Positions 23,834 through 37,000 of a stretch of 64,000 nucleotides of DNA are shown here, in pieces. The stretch comes from Nymphaea colorata. Taxonomy: Eukaryota; Streptophyta; Magnoliopsida; Nymphaeales; Nymphaeaceae. The first letter of the stretch is position 1, and each line of letters starts with the position of its first letter. Location: the NCBI RefSeq assembly GCF_008831285.2, contig NC_045140.1:14929796-14993795 (forward strand), in the 5' to 3' direction. Below the pieces are notes generated by a model, which saw only the letters and a program-made list of their open reading frames with translations, ran no database searches and was not told the origin of the DNA. The position numbers and the translations under genes are program-made.

Positions 23834-26800
23834 ATGAGTTTCCGTCGAGCGCTCGCCGGAATGCTTCACACTGTAGCCTGCCGTCATGATCCGCGGGCGC
23901 GCCTACTTCCGCATCTTACCATCCTGCGTTCCTCTTACGTAGCTTGTAACGAGGCTAGTATTCCCCATTCTGGCGAGGGACAGCCGGTTGTTTCTGGTTC
24001 GGCGCCGAAAGAAGTGCACGGCGGCTTCTCTATGGATGATTCTTCAAAGAGCCAAGGGCTCACAAGCCCCCTGGAAGGTGAGAAGCAAGTGTCTTTCTCG
24101 TTGTCCGATTCTGATAAGAAGATGGAGTTTCCCGGCGCTCCCGCGCAGGACAGGGTTCGAGTTGACGAGAAAGAATATCCACGGCCGGCGGAAATCCCGT
24201 GGCAGGAAAAGGTTGCGAACTCGGTGAATCTAATCGGCCGCGTGGGGTTGCCAGTCCATCTCGAGACGTTTCCTGATGGCTCTGCGTACGCCATTGCCAT
24301 CCTCGAGCAGAAAAAGACTCCAAACTTTCCTCAACTGTGGTTGGTTTCATCTGCGTCTTGGGCTTTGATTGGAACATGCTCGTCTTATTCGGATGATCAT
24401 TATTTCTTTATTGTTTTTGCATGCTAAGTAGTTTACAGTTTTATTTGATTTTTTAGACAATTATTTTCCTTTTTCAGCGCAAAAGTTCTTCACTTTCTAC
24501 TAGTGGTTAAAAATAGAATTTGGGTCCAATTTTTTGTATGAAGCTTCTTAGGTCTCTGCAAAATCAACCCATAGCTTTTCAGGATTTTGCAACTCTGACG
24601 GAGTTTTGATAGATTTTCAAATTGTTCCATGTTTCTGTTTTATGGAAAACAGAATTCTAAAACTCTGATTTTCTGCTCTATCCTCGAACTTTTAATCCCC
24701 TCTAATTTTTTAGTACTTATTTTGTGATTGTTTTGTCTAGTTTCAGATTGATATTTTTGTGTGATTTTATGAGCTCTGCATTTGTGATAACCAAAAGAAA
24801 ATTCCAAACCTATCCTCTTTTACAGATTCTGGAATTTTAGGTTTATGGGGAGAAGGAGCAAGTCAGTAATTGTTTCATTCGAATTTCATTATTTTCATGT
24901 GACTTCATGTGTTTCATTGCTAATTGGAGGAACTAATTAGCAATTTTTTAGTGGTTATTCATCCAAATGATTCATGATCTTGTCACATATTTGGGCTCGT
25001 TTAGGTAGGAAAATCAAAGCATTCGGCCAATACACTTAGTTTACCTAGTGTATGCACGGTAATGGAGAACCAGAGAGAGCAAAATGCTCAAGAGCTGGGA
25101 GCACCAAAGAAGGAGTAAAATCCGTTTGTCGTTAACGACTTATTCAGCTGGCTAGCCTGGTTTCGTCTGTTGACGATATTCTACACTCCTTCTCACAAAT
25201 ACTTGCCTGTCAACGTATGCATTTTCCCCTTTCCATTTTCGTCCTGTACATGCCATCTATGTTTACTCTCTTTCACTGGGACTGTGGGACATATTCTGTG
25301 CAAATTTACAAATTGATTCCATAATTTTTCCTTCTATGTGTCCACTATGGTGGTGCGAACTCTTCTAATTGGATCCATTGGCAGAACATGGTAAGCTTCA
25401 AATATAGTCAGAGAAGGTTCTTGGATGCACCGGTCTATCCAGAGATTTGGAATTTAGATGATGTTAATCCCCAGTTCCAGTAGCGTTGTTGGTTGCATCT
25501 GAAGTCCATACACATTCTAATAGCATATGGTTCCGCTGTTCTATGTTCTGTTTTCTTTGTATGACATTTGATCTTTACAAAGTTGATGGGTTTCTGCTCT
25601 GGTATATTTCTCTGGAGAACCTTTTTTCCCCATTTTTTGTAATGCATAGATGGTCACTGAAAATTGTTGTTTATGCTCATGAGGATTCTTATGTCTTCAT
25701 TCTTGGCTGGAGCAGGATACCTGTGATTTTTCAAGGTGACTTGGCAGGAATTGCGGCTTGCCATCTTAAGGAAGATGATCGCATCCATATCTCTGGGCAG
25801 CTTAGTGCAGATTCACCACAAATTGTTATGGAAGATCGCGTATCTACTCTTCATGTTAGCTGCTAACTTTAGTGGCTTTCCTTTTATTTTTTGTGTAATT
25901 TTCAATCTTTGTTTAAGTGATTGAGAATCCGGTTGGTAAAGGAACAAAAACTACCATATTAGTGGACTTTGATCGTTGCTTTTGTCTGAGATTGGTCTCA
26001 TGAAGTGCCTTGGATGCAAAAATTGAACTTGATTGCCTATTTTACAATTTTAAAAGCTGAATAATAGAATTTGAACTGAAAGTCTGCTAAGTCAACCTTG
26101 AATGATTCTACAGAATAAGTGCTTGTCTACTAGGTTGTAGAATTATAAAGTTGCTACATGCAAACCACACACTTTGACATCTGAAAAATTCCTTCATATT
26201 AGTTGATGGGCATTCACTAACTGCTTGTTTGTGACTTGGTGAGCCTAGTTCAAGAGATATGATACGCTTTTCACAAGATGGCATAGCTAAATTGTCAGGT
26301 GCTTGTGGAGGAGCACTTTTCCTGCACACACATTCAAATTTCAAACAATATGGCTTTGTCTGTATTGAACAGGGACATGCTTTGATGAACTGTCATCTCT
26401 GCATCAATGTTTTCTGCTGACAATTTTGATCTCGGTTTGCTTTGTTTCCTTTTGTTTTCTTTTGGCACAAGAAATGTTTTTGCTTAGGAAAGTTGACTTT
26501 CTTTAGGCTACTTGAACCATCTCCACTACATTGAATGGTTGAATTGTAACCATTTCTGTTGATGTGCTATTTTGTATGACAATATGACATCAATGTAAGT
26601 TTTGGTTCGTAATAACCTTTTCCCCTTAAACAAATAGTTCTATGGAGTATGGACAACTGATCTCATATTTTTATGGTATCCCTAATTACATAAGACCCAG
26701 GATCCATCTTCTCTTTTACCCATTTTCCATATGTTCTCTTTTTTGTTTGATCCTTCAATCACTTGCTGATTGCAGTTAAGCCTCTCTCTCTCTCTCTCTC

Positions 26801-29800
26801 TCTTGCTGATTAGTGCAGCTGAACCAATGCAAATAATGTTCTGGTTAGGTTAAAGTAAGATAGGTAGAAAGCTAGGTCCTACAAAGCAATCTTGGATATT
26901 TTATAGAAGACAGTGCCCAGTTGTAAAAACATCAAAATGAAATCCTTAGAAAAGCAATCATTTCACTGCCCCATAATATATGGTTTATTTGCCACCAAAA
27001 TTGAGTAGTTATTTTGAGCTCTTTTTTTTGGGTAAATTTTTTGAATGGTGGCCTATATGTTCTTGTAATCCAACCAAGTTGGTTTATTTTTCTCTGTTCT
27101 AAACGCACTTTTCTAATTATTGTGCTTTGCTGCTATTATTCTTTAATGCTATTATTTCTTTATTTGGCATCGGTTGGGTTTCCTAAATTATTCCTGTAAA
27201 AATTTTGGTTTAACATTCTCTTTTTCTGTTGTTAGTTTGTACAATTGCCATATACTCAAGCAACGGCTGTGAGGTAGGGTTGTAGTTAAACAAACCTGTG
27301 AACCGGACTTGAATCAGCTGATGGGTAAGTGAGTGGACTCGGCCACTCGGCCAGGATAGGTCATAAACTTTTATAGTGTATTTTTACTACAAAATGATGA
27401 AAAGGTGGAAAATGCCTATAAAATAACAAATGGCTATCAAGTAAATACAATCAAATAACTACAGTTTGTGAATGCAACTGCAAAACAGTAACAGCTAATA
27501 GACAACATACATTGGATTTATTTATTTCTAGTAAGCCACTATATTTTATTTCTTTGTGCCATTGGGTAATAGTTAGAAACTAGAATAAGTGCTGAATGAA
27601 ATAGTTCTGAATTGTGTGATTTGTTCAGTCGATCCGGAACTGAGTCCTATGGGATTCAGTTGCATTTGGATTAGTACATGACTCATGACCCAGTCCCTTG
27701 GTTATCCTGGTTGACTCGAGCAATTGCCAAGTGAACTCACCAGGTTTGCCAAATATGGCCAGGATTTCAGTTTGTAGACATATTTCTTTACTAGTAGGAA
27801 ATTGGCCTTTTGTGGTTTTTAGCATCATCATGGGCTGGGAGCCTGGAACGTTTCTATGGTTTATACTTTGTAGAAATATATGACATATTGAATGCGTTCC
27901 AAGGACATAATATCGAGATAGAGTACTCAATGCTTTCTCTCGTATATCTTTTTTTTTTTTTTAATTTTCCTTCTATATGTGTTATAAATATTCTTTACAA
28001 ATTGAGAGAATGATTATTATCAAGTCTAGCTTGATCTTAGTCTAGTTGGTTGTCTTTTTAAATGTTTAGTACTGATATCAAAGAGTAGCATCTTGGTAAC
28101 CTGTAGCTTGTGAAAAGGGGAGTGGGACACTGGCATGCCAAACTGTGCCATTGGCCTATCACTGCAGGAACTAAAAACTAGCTTATGGAACAACATAATA
28201 ATGGGCTATCCCAAGAGGCCAAGTTGCAGTCATAGGACTTCTCGGTTGGGTGTCTGTAATTCTACACTTTCATGATTTTGGCATTGTGTACTGTCTTGCC
28301 TTCTGTTGAACCACATTAAACTTGCCAAACTGATGTGAACTGGTCGGGCTTCTGAATCATGTTTATCATGTTTCTCTGTTGAAAAGTAAACTAGGCGTAG
28401 GTTGAACTTTGCCAGTCTTATTGCCGAGAATAAGCCTAATTTTCCATCATGATTATCCATAGATTGGTGTTTTATGTTCATCTTTCTCCAAATGAAGGTG
28501 CTTGAAAAGCTTACTCCCTTGTTGTGTGGATATTGGTAGCTCTATTCTGAAGGAATGATACCCTATTTTTGAATATTCCTTGATTTGAATTGATGGCCTA
28601 TTTTCCGTTTGTGACTAGGCAACATCTTACATGGAAGGTTCTGTTGCTCAGTTAGTTCTAACACAGCCTCAATGTAGTTTCATTTACCCATCATCTTGTT
28701 ATGTCAGGTGATGGCACAGAGTCTGAGCTTTATACAGGAAAAACCTGAAGGGGGAAAGACTGAGCCATTGCATAAAAGACTACCTCATGCTACTCACTTG
28801 GCTGGTAAATTTCTCGTGCTTTTATTAGTCGTGGGAATTTTTGTTTCACCTTGGAGTGGGTCTTATCTAAGAAATAGTGCTGAAATTATAAAAGCAAAAC
28901 ACTACATTGATATCTTGTCCTGAAGTCTAAGACCTTTTGAAACTATGGTTTTATCATTTATGCCAAGATTCATGAAAATTTCAGCACTTTAATGAAGCTT
29001 TTGGATGATTGAATTCTGCTATTTCTAACAAATCTATTGTTTGATTTTTCACTATTTTGAATGAGAAAGTGAAGTTCAACCAATTGAACTTATGATATAT
29101 CGAACAAACTTTTCTGGTAATAGCAATCAAATTTTATCAACAGCAGAAAAGAATTGTTGTTTGGATGCATGATCTTACACAGCCGGAACATCAAATAGGA
29201 CAACAATTTGTTATTCATTTTCTCTGGTCACAAGTTTCCCTATCTTATTCAAAAGAATCAAAACAATAAAGATATATAGATTGTATCAGATTTCTGTTTT
29301 TGCTACTTTTTTCTTTCAATTAATAGAAAGCACAGTTTATGACCAAGAATGGTCAAATTTTAAGTTTATGCTCCTCATTGACAATATATATATATATATA
29401 TATATTCTCCTACACATACGTATAATTTTTTTTTCATCAACTCTGCATCTTGTCTTATGCGTATTTAATTCACAATGTTTTTTTTTTCTTCTTTTCTATT
29501 TCAGAGAAGAGTAGTATTCGAGGATTGAAGATTTCTGAAAGTCATTGGGATGACTTCCTTACAAATCCTCATAACTGGTGGGATACACGACACGACAAGG
29601 TTGGACAGTAACAAATGATTTATCATTTATGACTTATCCTTTGTTTTTTTTAACATAAACACATTATTGGTGATTCTCTTGCTTAGTTGTTGTCCTTTCC
29701 TGATTTCTGTGATTAGGTTAATCCTAGAAGACCTGACTTTGTACATAAAGAATATAATCTAGTGCTTTGGCTTGGACAATCAACACCGTCCCAGGTTCTT

Positions 29801-32433
29801 TTATCTCTTAAAGACTCTGCTTTCTGCCAGAAACTGGAGCAATTAGACACAGGCAAGTTGGGACCTTTTGATGATGTGATTGCATATCATTGTTCCATGT
29901 TTTCAATGGTAACTTAGTCACTACAATTTTACTTCTGTCAGGAACTATTCTCAAAGTTTCTTGTAAGTTTGAAAAAGGCATTTAGAGAGTGGAAACTTAC
30001 TGAGAATGTGAAATTTTTTCTGCAACATACCTTTTCACTTTTCACCCATAGGTTGTCCTTCTGGAAAAGTATGCGAAGTTGTGAAATAAGACTGCGTACC
30101 TGCTTAAAAGTTCAATATATTTCTGTAACAGCAGATATGGTACAAAGGCGGGTTTTCTTTAATTTACATTTGTTTCTTTTGGAGGTGGTGGGTTTTTTTT
30201 TTTTTGGTGGGAAGGGTGGGGGTCGTTTCTGCTGGAGAAGGTGGAGAAAATTGAGGGATCTGATTGGTTTTCACTCAGACGGTATCTGGAACTGACCAAG
30301 TTTGACCTAAAAGGAATTATCATTAATGAATATGAATGAATCTTCTATCAGGACTTGTCACTATCCAGAGTAGTGGATGGTGGTTTTGATTGCTGGGAGA
30401 GTTCCTGTAAATGGGAGTCCATAAGACAAGGGTATGGATAGGGTTGGAATTGATTCTGCTTGAGGTTGCCAGGTCTGTGTAGTTGTGCAGCCCATTATAT
30501 CTGATCTGATACTCTTGCTTTAAAAGTGCAGTTTATATTCTTAATTCACAGTAAGGGGTCTGTGAAGAATCTGAAGATCCCTGGCTTGTCTTTGGAAAGG
30601 GAAAAAAGTACAGATGAGCTTCCTTATTCTTTAACCATTACCATGTAATTTTACAAGAGCAGTCAAAGTTCAAATACAATGTGTTATCAGACTTAAAATC
30701 TATCTTAATTCTTATGTGGCTTTGAAGGTTGTCTTGTCCCTTCAGCTATCCTAAGTCAAGTAGCAGCTGGTAACTTCATATCTGATCATGGATCAGATGG
30801 GAATTGCATGTGCTTGGAGGTTGATCACTTGGAACATCCAGAATTGATTGTCAAACAAGCAATGACTGTCTGGCAGTTCCCGTTTTCTGTTTGACTTAAT
30901 GTTCAACTTCTTGTAAACACTTTTCAAACAATGCATAAGTAAACTGCCCCACTTATTATCAGTTTGGTTGCACTGTGCATTGCTGGCCCATGAAGTAGCA
31001 GGGTCATGTTCCTTTATATTACGTTGTCTGATACGGTTTACATGATAAACAAATGCATTCTTTGCTCCTACGTGCAGACAAGCAGACGGGCTCTATTTTT
31101 GGTAATAAGCTGTGGGAGGACCTTCTTTCAAATCCTGGTAACTGGATAGACGGGAGAAACAGCAAGGTTAGAAGAAAATCGGCTGTGGACTCCTAATGTT
31201 TTAGAAGCTTCTTGATTTCCCACTTACGTTATCCTGATCTTTTTGCTTTTGAATCTTGAGTGCAGACAAAGACCAATCAGCCAGACTTCAAACACAGAAT
31301 ATCTGGACGTGCACTTTGGATTGGTGAAACCACACCACCATCAGTTACGTTAGCTCTGGACTCTCCTGATTTTTGCGAAAAGTTAATAAAATGGAAAACA
31401 GGTAAAGGAACTGATCTTTTTGTCTCCAAATCCCTTGTGCTCTTTTCTTGTATTTCCAGGATTGGTTGTATAATGCGCCAAGAAATTTAATTGCCTTTTG
31501 CTCTCTTGGTTAGTGAACCAGTACCAACTACTGGCTCGATCAAATAGTCCTAAATTCACGGGTGATCTCCTAGGCACTGTTTCTTTTGTTTTCCTACAAG
31601 TGTTTCAACAACCTGCAGCCTCCTTTTCTTTTATTGTTTCTTCCTCTGCAGTTGGAAGGGTAATGTAGACTACCATAGTTACTCTTTTTAGGAAAAATGT
31701 TCAGATATTGTTGTCATGTATATGCAGTCCAAAATGAAACAAAGGTAGGCACTGAGGATTCCTGGAAGGACTTGATTGATAACCCAGATAGGTGGTGGGA
31801 CAACAGATTGACAAAGGTAGTTGTGTACAGTACCTTCTATTCCCGCTCAGTTGTGTGCTACCATGTTTCAAAGTACGCATATCGTGATGCAGAACATGCA
31901 TTTTTCTTTTGCTAGCATCTCTATGTTACAAGCAATGTTTTCACTAACTCGAAATGATAGCAGCATGATAAATTTATTTCAGTAAATAGGCATTACTATA
32001 GAAAAATGTGTTTGCTAATAAACCTTTGCAGTTGTCGTAAAAGATGTTTTGTCATGATCTCGTACAACAAGGGAATATAAAGTATGGATTGATTTTTTTT
32101 CAAATCCGGTCCGTTTCATGTTGGATTTTCTAAATTATTCTCTAATTTTACCTCATTACCTGGGTTCCAAATTGAATAATTAAAAAAATTCATAAAGACT
32201 TGATTAATCATCTATGGTATTCTTGCATATATGAACGTGCTTGCAAAGTTGGGTATATATATCAGCAAAGTTGACTTGTTTTTTTGCCCTGCATTGTCTC
32301 ATTGCAGGCAAATCCTAGAGCACCAGATTTCAAGCACAAAGAGAGTGGCGAAGCACTGTGGCTTGGTAGTTCCCCAGACTGGGCAAGATCAAAGTTAACA
32401 CTTGACAGTGCCGTAGAAGATAACTCTTTCTAG
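23834..32433 (+). CDS. OSB: Organellar single-stranded DNA-binding protein, OSB family, three PDF motifs
   Basis: The protein has 470 residues in nine exons: 23834-24339, 25716-25854, 28708-28804, 29505-29599, 29717-29852, 31078-31166, 31266-31401, 31728-31816 and 32308-32433. All phases close. The first 40 residues are Arg-rich and acid-poor, as in an organelle transit peptide. An OB-fold SSB-like domain spans about 130-235 (SVNLIGRVGLPV, then IPVIFQGDLA and DDRIHISGQL). Three PDF motifs follow, each W..L..NP..W.D.R..K plus PDF.H; the three NP..W units are NPHNWWD, NPGNWID and NPDRWWD, spaced 75 residues apart. In Arabidopsis, OSB proteins bind ssDNA through PDF motifs and OSB1 restrains mitochondrial DNA recombination. 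Three motifs and this length resemble OSB3 or OSB4 more than OSB1. Targeting to mitochondrion or plastid cannot be decided. The intron after exon 5 uses a GC donor. Confidence 0.95.
26782..26803. repeat. (CT)n microsatellite in OSB intron 2
   Basis: About eleven CT units lie within the 2.85-kb second intron of the OSB gene. Another short run, (AT)n at about 29387-29404, lies in intron 3. Confidence 0.9.
27240..27760. repeat. Degraded repeat-like block in OSB intron 2
   Basis: The ends carry words such as GTGAACCGGACTTGAATC and GATCCGGAACTGAGTCC, with GGACTCGGCCACTCGGCC between them. This is the style of old non-autonomous plant elements with degenerate GACTCG/CGAGTC termini. Similar wording occurs at about 17260-17450 in the first intron of the preceding gene. 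Borders and class are not resolved. Confidence 0.3.
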
Positions 32434-33861
32434 CAGTGTTGCAGATTCACCCAGGTGGGGAAAGGTAGACATTTAAATGTTTCAGAGTTATAACTTTTCA
32501 TCAGATCTATACTTTTGCTGAGTCCTGTATGCTGTGATTCTCACAGGGTCTTTTGTAGTCCAAGCTTTTGATCTCCGCCGTTCTTGGGTTACAGTGGGCA
32601 ACCGCTTCTTCTGGTTTTACTGAAATGGAGAAGAGAAATTCCAGAACATGTTGCACCACTCTGTAAATGTGATACGTGGATGGTTGGTGCTGGAACTGTT
32701 GAAGTTGTCCAAAGTATCCTACCAGCATCTGGTCCAGCGTTTGAGCCTAGCTTCCTCTTTTTTGCAATTGACTACCAGTCAACTTTGTACGGAAGCATGA
32801 AGGCTGCCCAGATGTAAAGCTATTGTTATTGTCAGACGGGGTCTTGTTAGAAGTTTTTGGAAATTCGTACCTGTAGACCATATCCATGTGCACATTGCGT
32901 CCCTCAATTTGTGTCCTCTTACGAGGTTAATATCCGATGGCTGGCACGCGCAAGGGGAAGCTACTAAATTCAAGATGATTGAGTTCAGCAGGCTTATATA
33001 TAGATTTAACGTGCTTTAGGCATTCTCTTTCTTGGTTTTGGAAGTTCTGTTTATTTACATAACTAGACACGCTGTATCATAAAATTTAGTATAATTTCAT
33101 CTCTATTTGAAATGGTCAACTGGCATTAGGGTTAAAAATAATCAATATTAAACGTCTCATTCTCAGGAAATAGTATGTTTTCTGGAAAAACATACGGTAT
33201 TCACATCACGGCTCGTTTTAAATATATTGGATATACACACGTGACATAAAAGTCCACATGCATGCACAAAAAAGTGTAAATCCTTTTTCAGCTTGAAGGT
33301 CTGTAGCCAGTCTGGATCTGGATGATGTCGGAGTAGTTAAACAGACCAGGTGCACCAAGATTCTGCTATTTGTAAACTATCAATAGACCAGCTTTTGTTC
33401 AGAAGCTCCTGTAGCCATGTCTATCAGTCTGAAATTCACTAGTTGATTCATAATCAGGAAAAGGCCCACTCAGTCATAGCCATCAAAAGAATGAAGCACA
33501 AGAACAGCTGCGAAGAGGAAAAGAACGCCAGAACAGGGAAAGAATCGAGATTTTATTGTCACAAAAAATTAACGAGGTATAGACTGGCACCACACGTTAC
33601 ACTTGCTGTACACAATTTTCTTAATGCAGAATACGACATACAACTTCGGCTATGGCGCATATCCTTTTCCTTTTTTTTCCCCCTAAAAGATTGAAACAAT
33701 CCCAACCAAAAAACCTGTACTGGGGTGGGTGGAAAACCAAGCAGCTGAAAAAATGGTAATAGCGGTTGCAAAAGGATGAGTAACTAGCCTTCGAAGGAAG
33801 TGCTCTTCACGGAGGACAAACAGCTCAAAAAGGACAGCATCTGCGCTCCATCATAACTGAT
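32434..33861. other. Convergent 3' region between OSB and villin
   Basis: It holds the OSB 3' UTR after the TAG at 32431-32433 and, on the opposite strand, the last exon of the villin 3' UTR, beginning at 33861 and reading leftward. No coding frame in it looks genuine. Confidence 0.55.
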
Positions 33862-33945
33862 CTGCTCAGGGAAGATAATTGGTTCAATTAAAGTGGAAAA
33901 AAAATGATAGAATTGGTACTAGAAGAGCTATATGTCAGTTCTTAC
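33862..33945 (-). other. Probable intron in the villin 3' UTR
   Basis: On the - strand the villin TGA at 34022-34020 is followed 74 bases later by a strong donor (ATTGAG|GTAAGA, exon end at 33946). The matching acceptor CCTGAGCAG lies just before 33861. The intron would be 84 nt, ordinary for a plant. Transcripts with a junction this far after the stop can be nonsense-mediated decay targets. Confidence 0.6.
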
Positions 33946-34019
33946 CTCAATAGATACCGAGACCAAAGACCTACTAGAAGGTTCAGAGGAACTCCAGCAA
34001 CAATCAATGAGAAGTAAAA

Positions 34020-37000
34020 TCAGAACAGATGAAGAGCCATTTTATGCTTATTTTGCTTCCACTTTGGTAACTTGCAAAATGCTTCTTTAGTCATGCCAAA
34101 TTTCTCCTTGAATTCTTCATTCGACAAATAAGTCTGCAAAGTTACACATACTGATAAGCAACAACGGATGTGCCATATTAACAACCACTTTTGGCAAATG
34201 GAAGCTTTTACCTCTCGTCTGGTTACATCAATTTCAGTAACTGGATTTGCTGATGATATTATTAGGCGTTCATATGGATAAACTGGAAGTCCTTCCTCAT
34301 CTTCTACTCCTTCTTTTAAATCTTCCTGTATAGTGAGATCTTCAATTCTGCTAGTCATTGAGTGAACTTTCTCTTTGGTACTGCTGTCTGGTGAAGAAGC
34401 TTTTGGAGGCGTCACTGGGGCAGCTATTCATCAAGAAGGGGAATATTTAAATTCAAATAAGTAATGAACTCTTCTAAGTGACAATAGTGTCTGCTTTGTA
34501 AATATACCTTTGAAAGATCGAGTTATGATATTCTCTTTTGCCGTCTCAAATGAAGCAGTTAAGGCAGCAATAGCTGCTGACCTGCTGGGAGCAAGCTTGA
34601 CAGGGTCTGGTGTCACTGATTTAGGATACAATTTTCTCACAATAGGTGGTGGAGTGGAAAGATTCCTAGCATTTGGATTCTCAAAAGCAGATGCCAGTGC
34701 ATTGAAGGCAGGAGATCTTCCTCTGACACGCACACGGTCTGGGCTGAAAGACACACTTCTTGAACGCTGAGATTTGTCTGGAACACTTGATCTTCCTCCA
34801 TATGGTGCAGTGGACCGCCTCTTGGGCTTCTGAGTATGGCAGTGAGATATGTTAAAATTTCTTCAAATACCAGAAGTTACATGCAAAGATGAAAACAAAG
34901 CCTCCCACAACCAACAGTTTGACCTTTTTTCTCATAAATGGAAAAGCAAAACTGAGAATCTGCAAATATGAGTAAGGACGTCAATGAATCGTTTTGGATT
35001 GTATATCAGATTAAACTGTTCCAAAAAAGTTGGATAAGGAAAGAAAATTAATATTAGATTTAGAAATTGGATCTAATTCGGATTAAAAAAAATCATCCAA
35101 TTAGATTCAGGTTTTGTTTAAACTAATATCTCATGGATATTCAGTGAATAAATCTTATATCCAGTATCCACATATTTGTGTATTTAAAAGTCGGATTAGG
35201 ATTCAAATGTAAAAATAAAAGTAGGATTTGGATCAGATTTGGATTGTGAACTTGAAAAACTGGATTCAAACATGGTAAAAACTTGTATCCATCCATATTC
35301 CAATTGGAATCAAAATCTGAATATATGAACATCTGATAGATCAGATATGGTAAAGCATATATCCAATTCAAATTCGATCTGTTGACATTCTTAAATAGGG
35401 GTGCAGTGGTATATGGATGAATGTGCTTTAGATGCAATTGAGTGGAGGGAATGGAGAAATACATCTGGAGATGGAGTGACTCCATTCTTCAAAATAGCAA
35501 GCTTCCTCTGGAATGAATTTCCATGCATCTGTAATAGAAGCACAGAATTGTGTGAGTGTGACAAAAACTGATCATCAATTTGTTACTGAAGAAGACCATC
35601 CATAAACACTAAACAGTTTAACATAGATATATCAAGTAGCAGCAGTATAACTCATATTGAAAAGCACATGACTTACCGCTGACTTTGCATTATCCCATGT
35701 GAAGAAGCGTGTGAAAAACAAGGGTTCACTACCTTCCATAATGATAAATATTGGTGTTTCACGGGACAGATTTTTTAGAAGAAAGTCTTGTTCCAGGAAT
35801 TTCTGTTGGGGAGCAAGCAAAATTTGTGAAACAAGTGTTAGACAAAAAAGGTGAAAAAAAAAGCAAGGTTCACAAGGAGATATCTTACACAAGTGCTCAA
35901 ACGTATATAGTTACCTCTCCTATATCTAGCGCATGCATTTTACTCTTGGAATCCACCTGCTGGCCAACCCAGACAAAAATGTTGGAGTGGCAATCTAAAA
36001 TGAATACATCTTCTGTCATCAAATCATCTTGACTAAAATTAAATATCTCCGTAACCTGCACAAGGAGAGATCTTTTGACCAATGAGTCAATGATTCACTT
36101 GTTTCTGATTAAACAAACAACTAGGATCTACCCTTTCTGCGAACTAATAAGTGAACCACTGAAGTAGAACATATCAAGAAGGCAGAGCACACAAACCTTC
36201 AAATTTCCTGCATCGAATTGTAATTCCACTCAGTTCCATGTATCAACACATAATTAGTTAAGCATATGATCAAAATAAGAGTATAATATAGATAGAACTA
36301 CAAAAAAGGACAGATTATACTTTATAGAGTTCACACTCTAAATCATACCTCTGGAAAAATGGCAAGAGAACAAATGAGGATCACTTTCAGCCTCAGCAAC
36401 TATCTTTTGGCTGGGGTATTCATTTTTTCCTCCAAGTAGTGTCCAGAAGTGCTCAGACTCCGAACCTTCCTTTTGTGGCTTGGACTGAACATTTGGCTGC
36501 AAATAAAGATGACATTTTCAGGTAAAAATTACCAAAAAGAACATATTCATGAAATGAAGTTCATAACAAAGATACGAAGAGACTAGACCACATAATAGTG
36601 GTTCATTGATAATTAGCTTAGATTATGGAGGTATACAATACAGCATAACGTCTGTTTAAGTCAATGGCAGGTGTCTGAGGTGTCCAACCTGACCATCACC
36701 ATTTGATACGGCAAAAGATGAAAAGAAAAGGGTGTATAACCAGGCACATGTAACATATGGAAATATAGGGTTGGAGTCGTGACTTGGAAAAATATAGACA
36801 AGTGAACTGAAAAATGTAAACGATCAAACCAAAATGAATCCTGACATGTTTAATATGGCAAACCATTTTCTCAAACTGGGATTGACTTCTGTCTGTTGTG
36901 TCCAGGAAAGAAAAAAAATAAACATCAAATCAGCCAACTCTGAATATAGGTATGGTTCTAGTCCAGCATATTGTCCTGGTTTTGGTAATTTCAGAGAATA

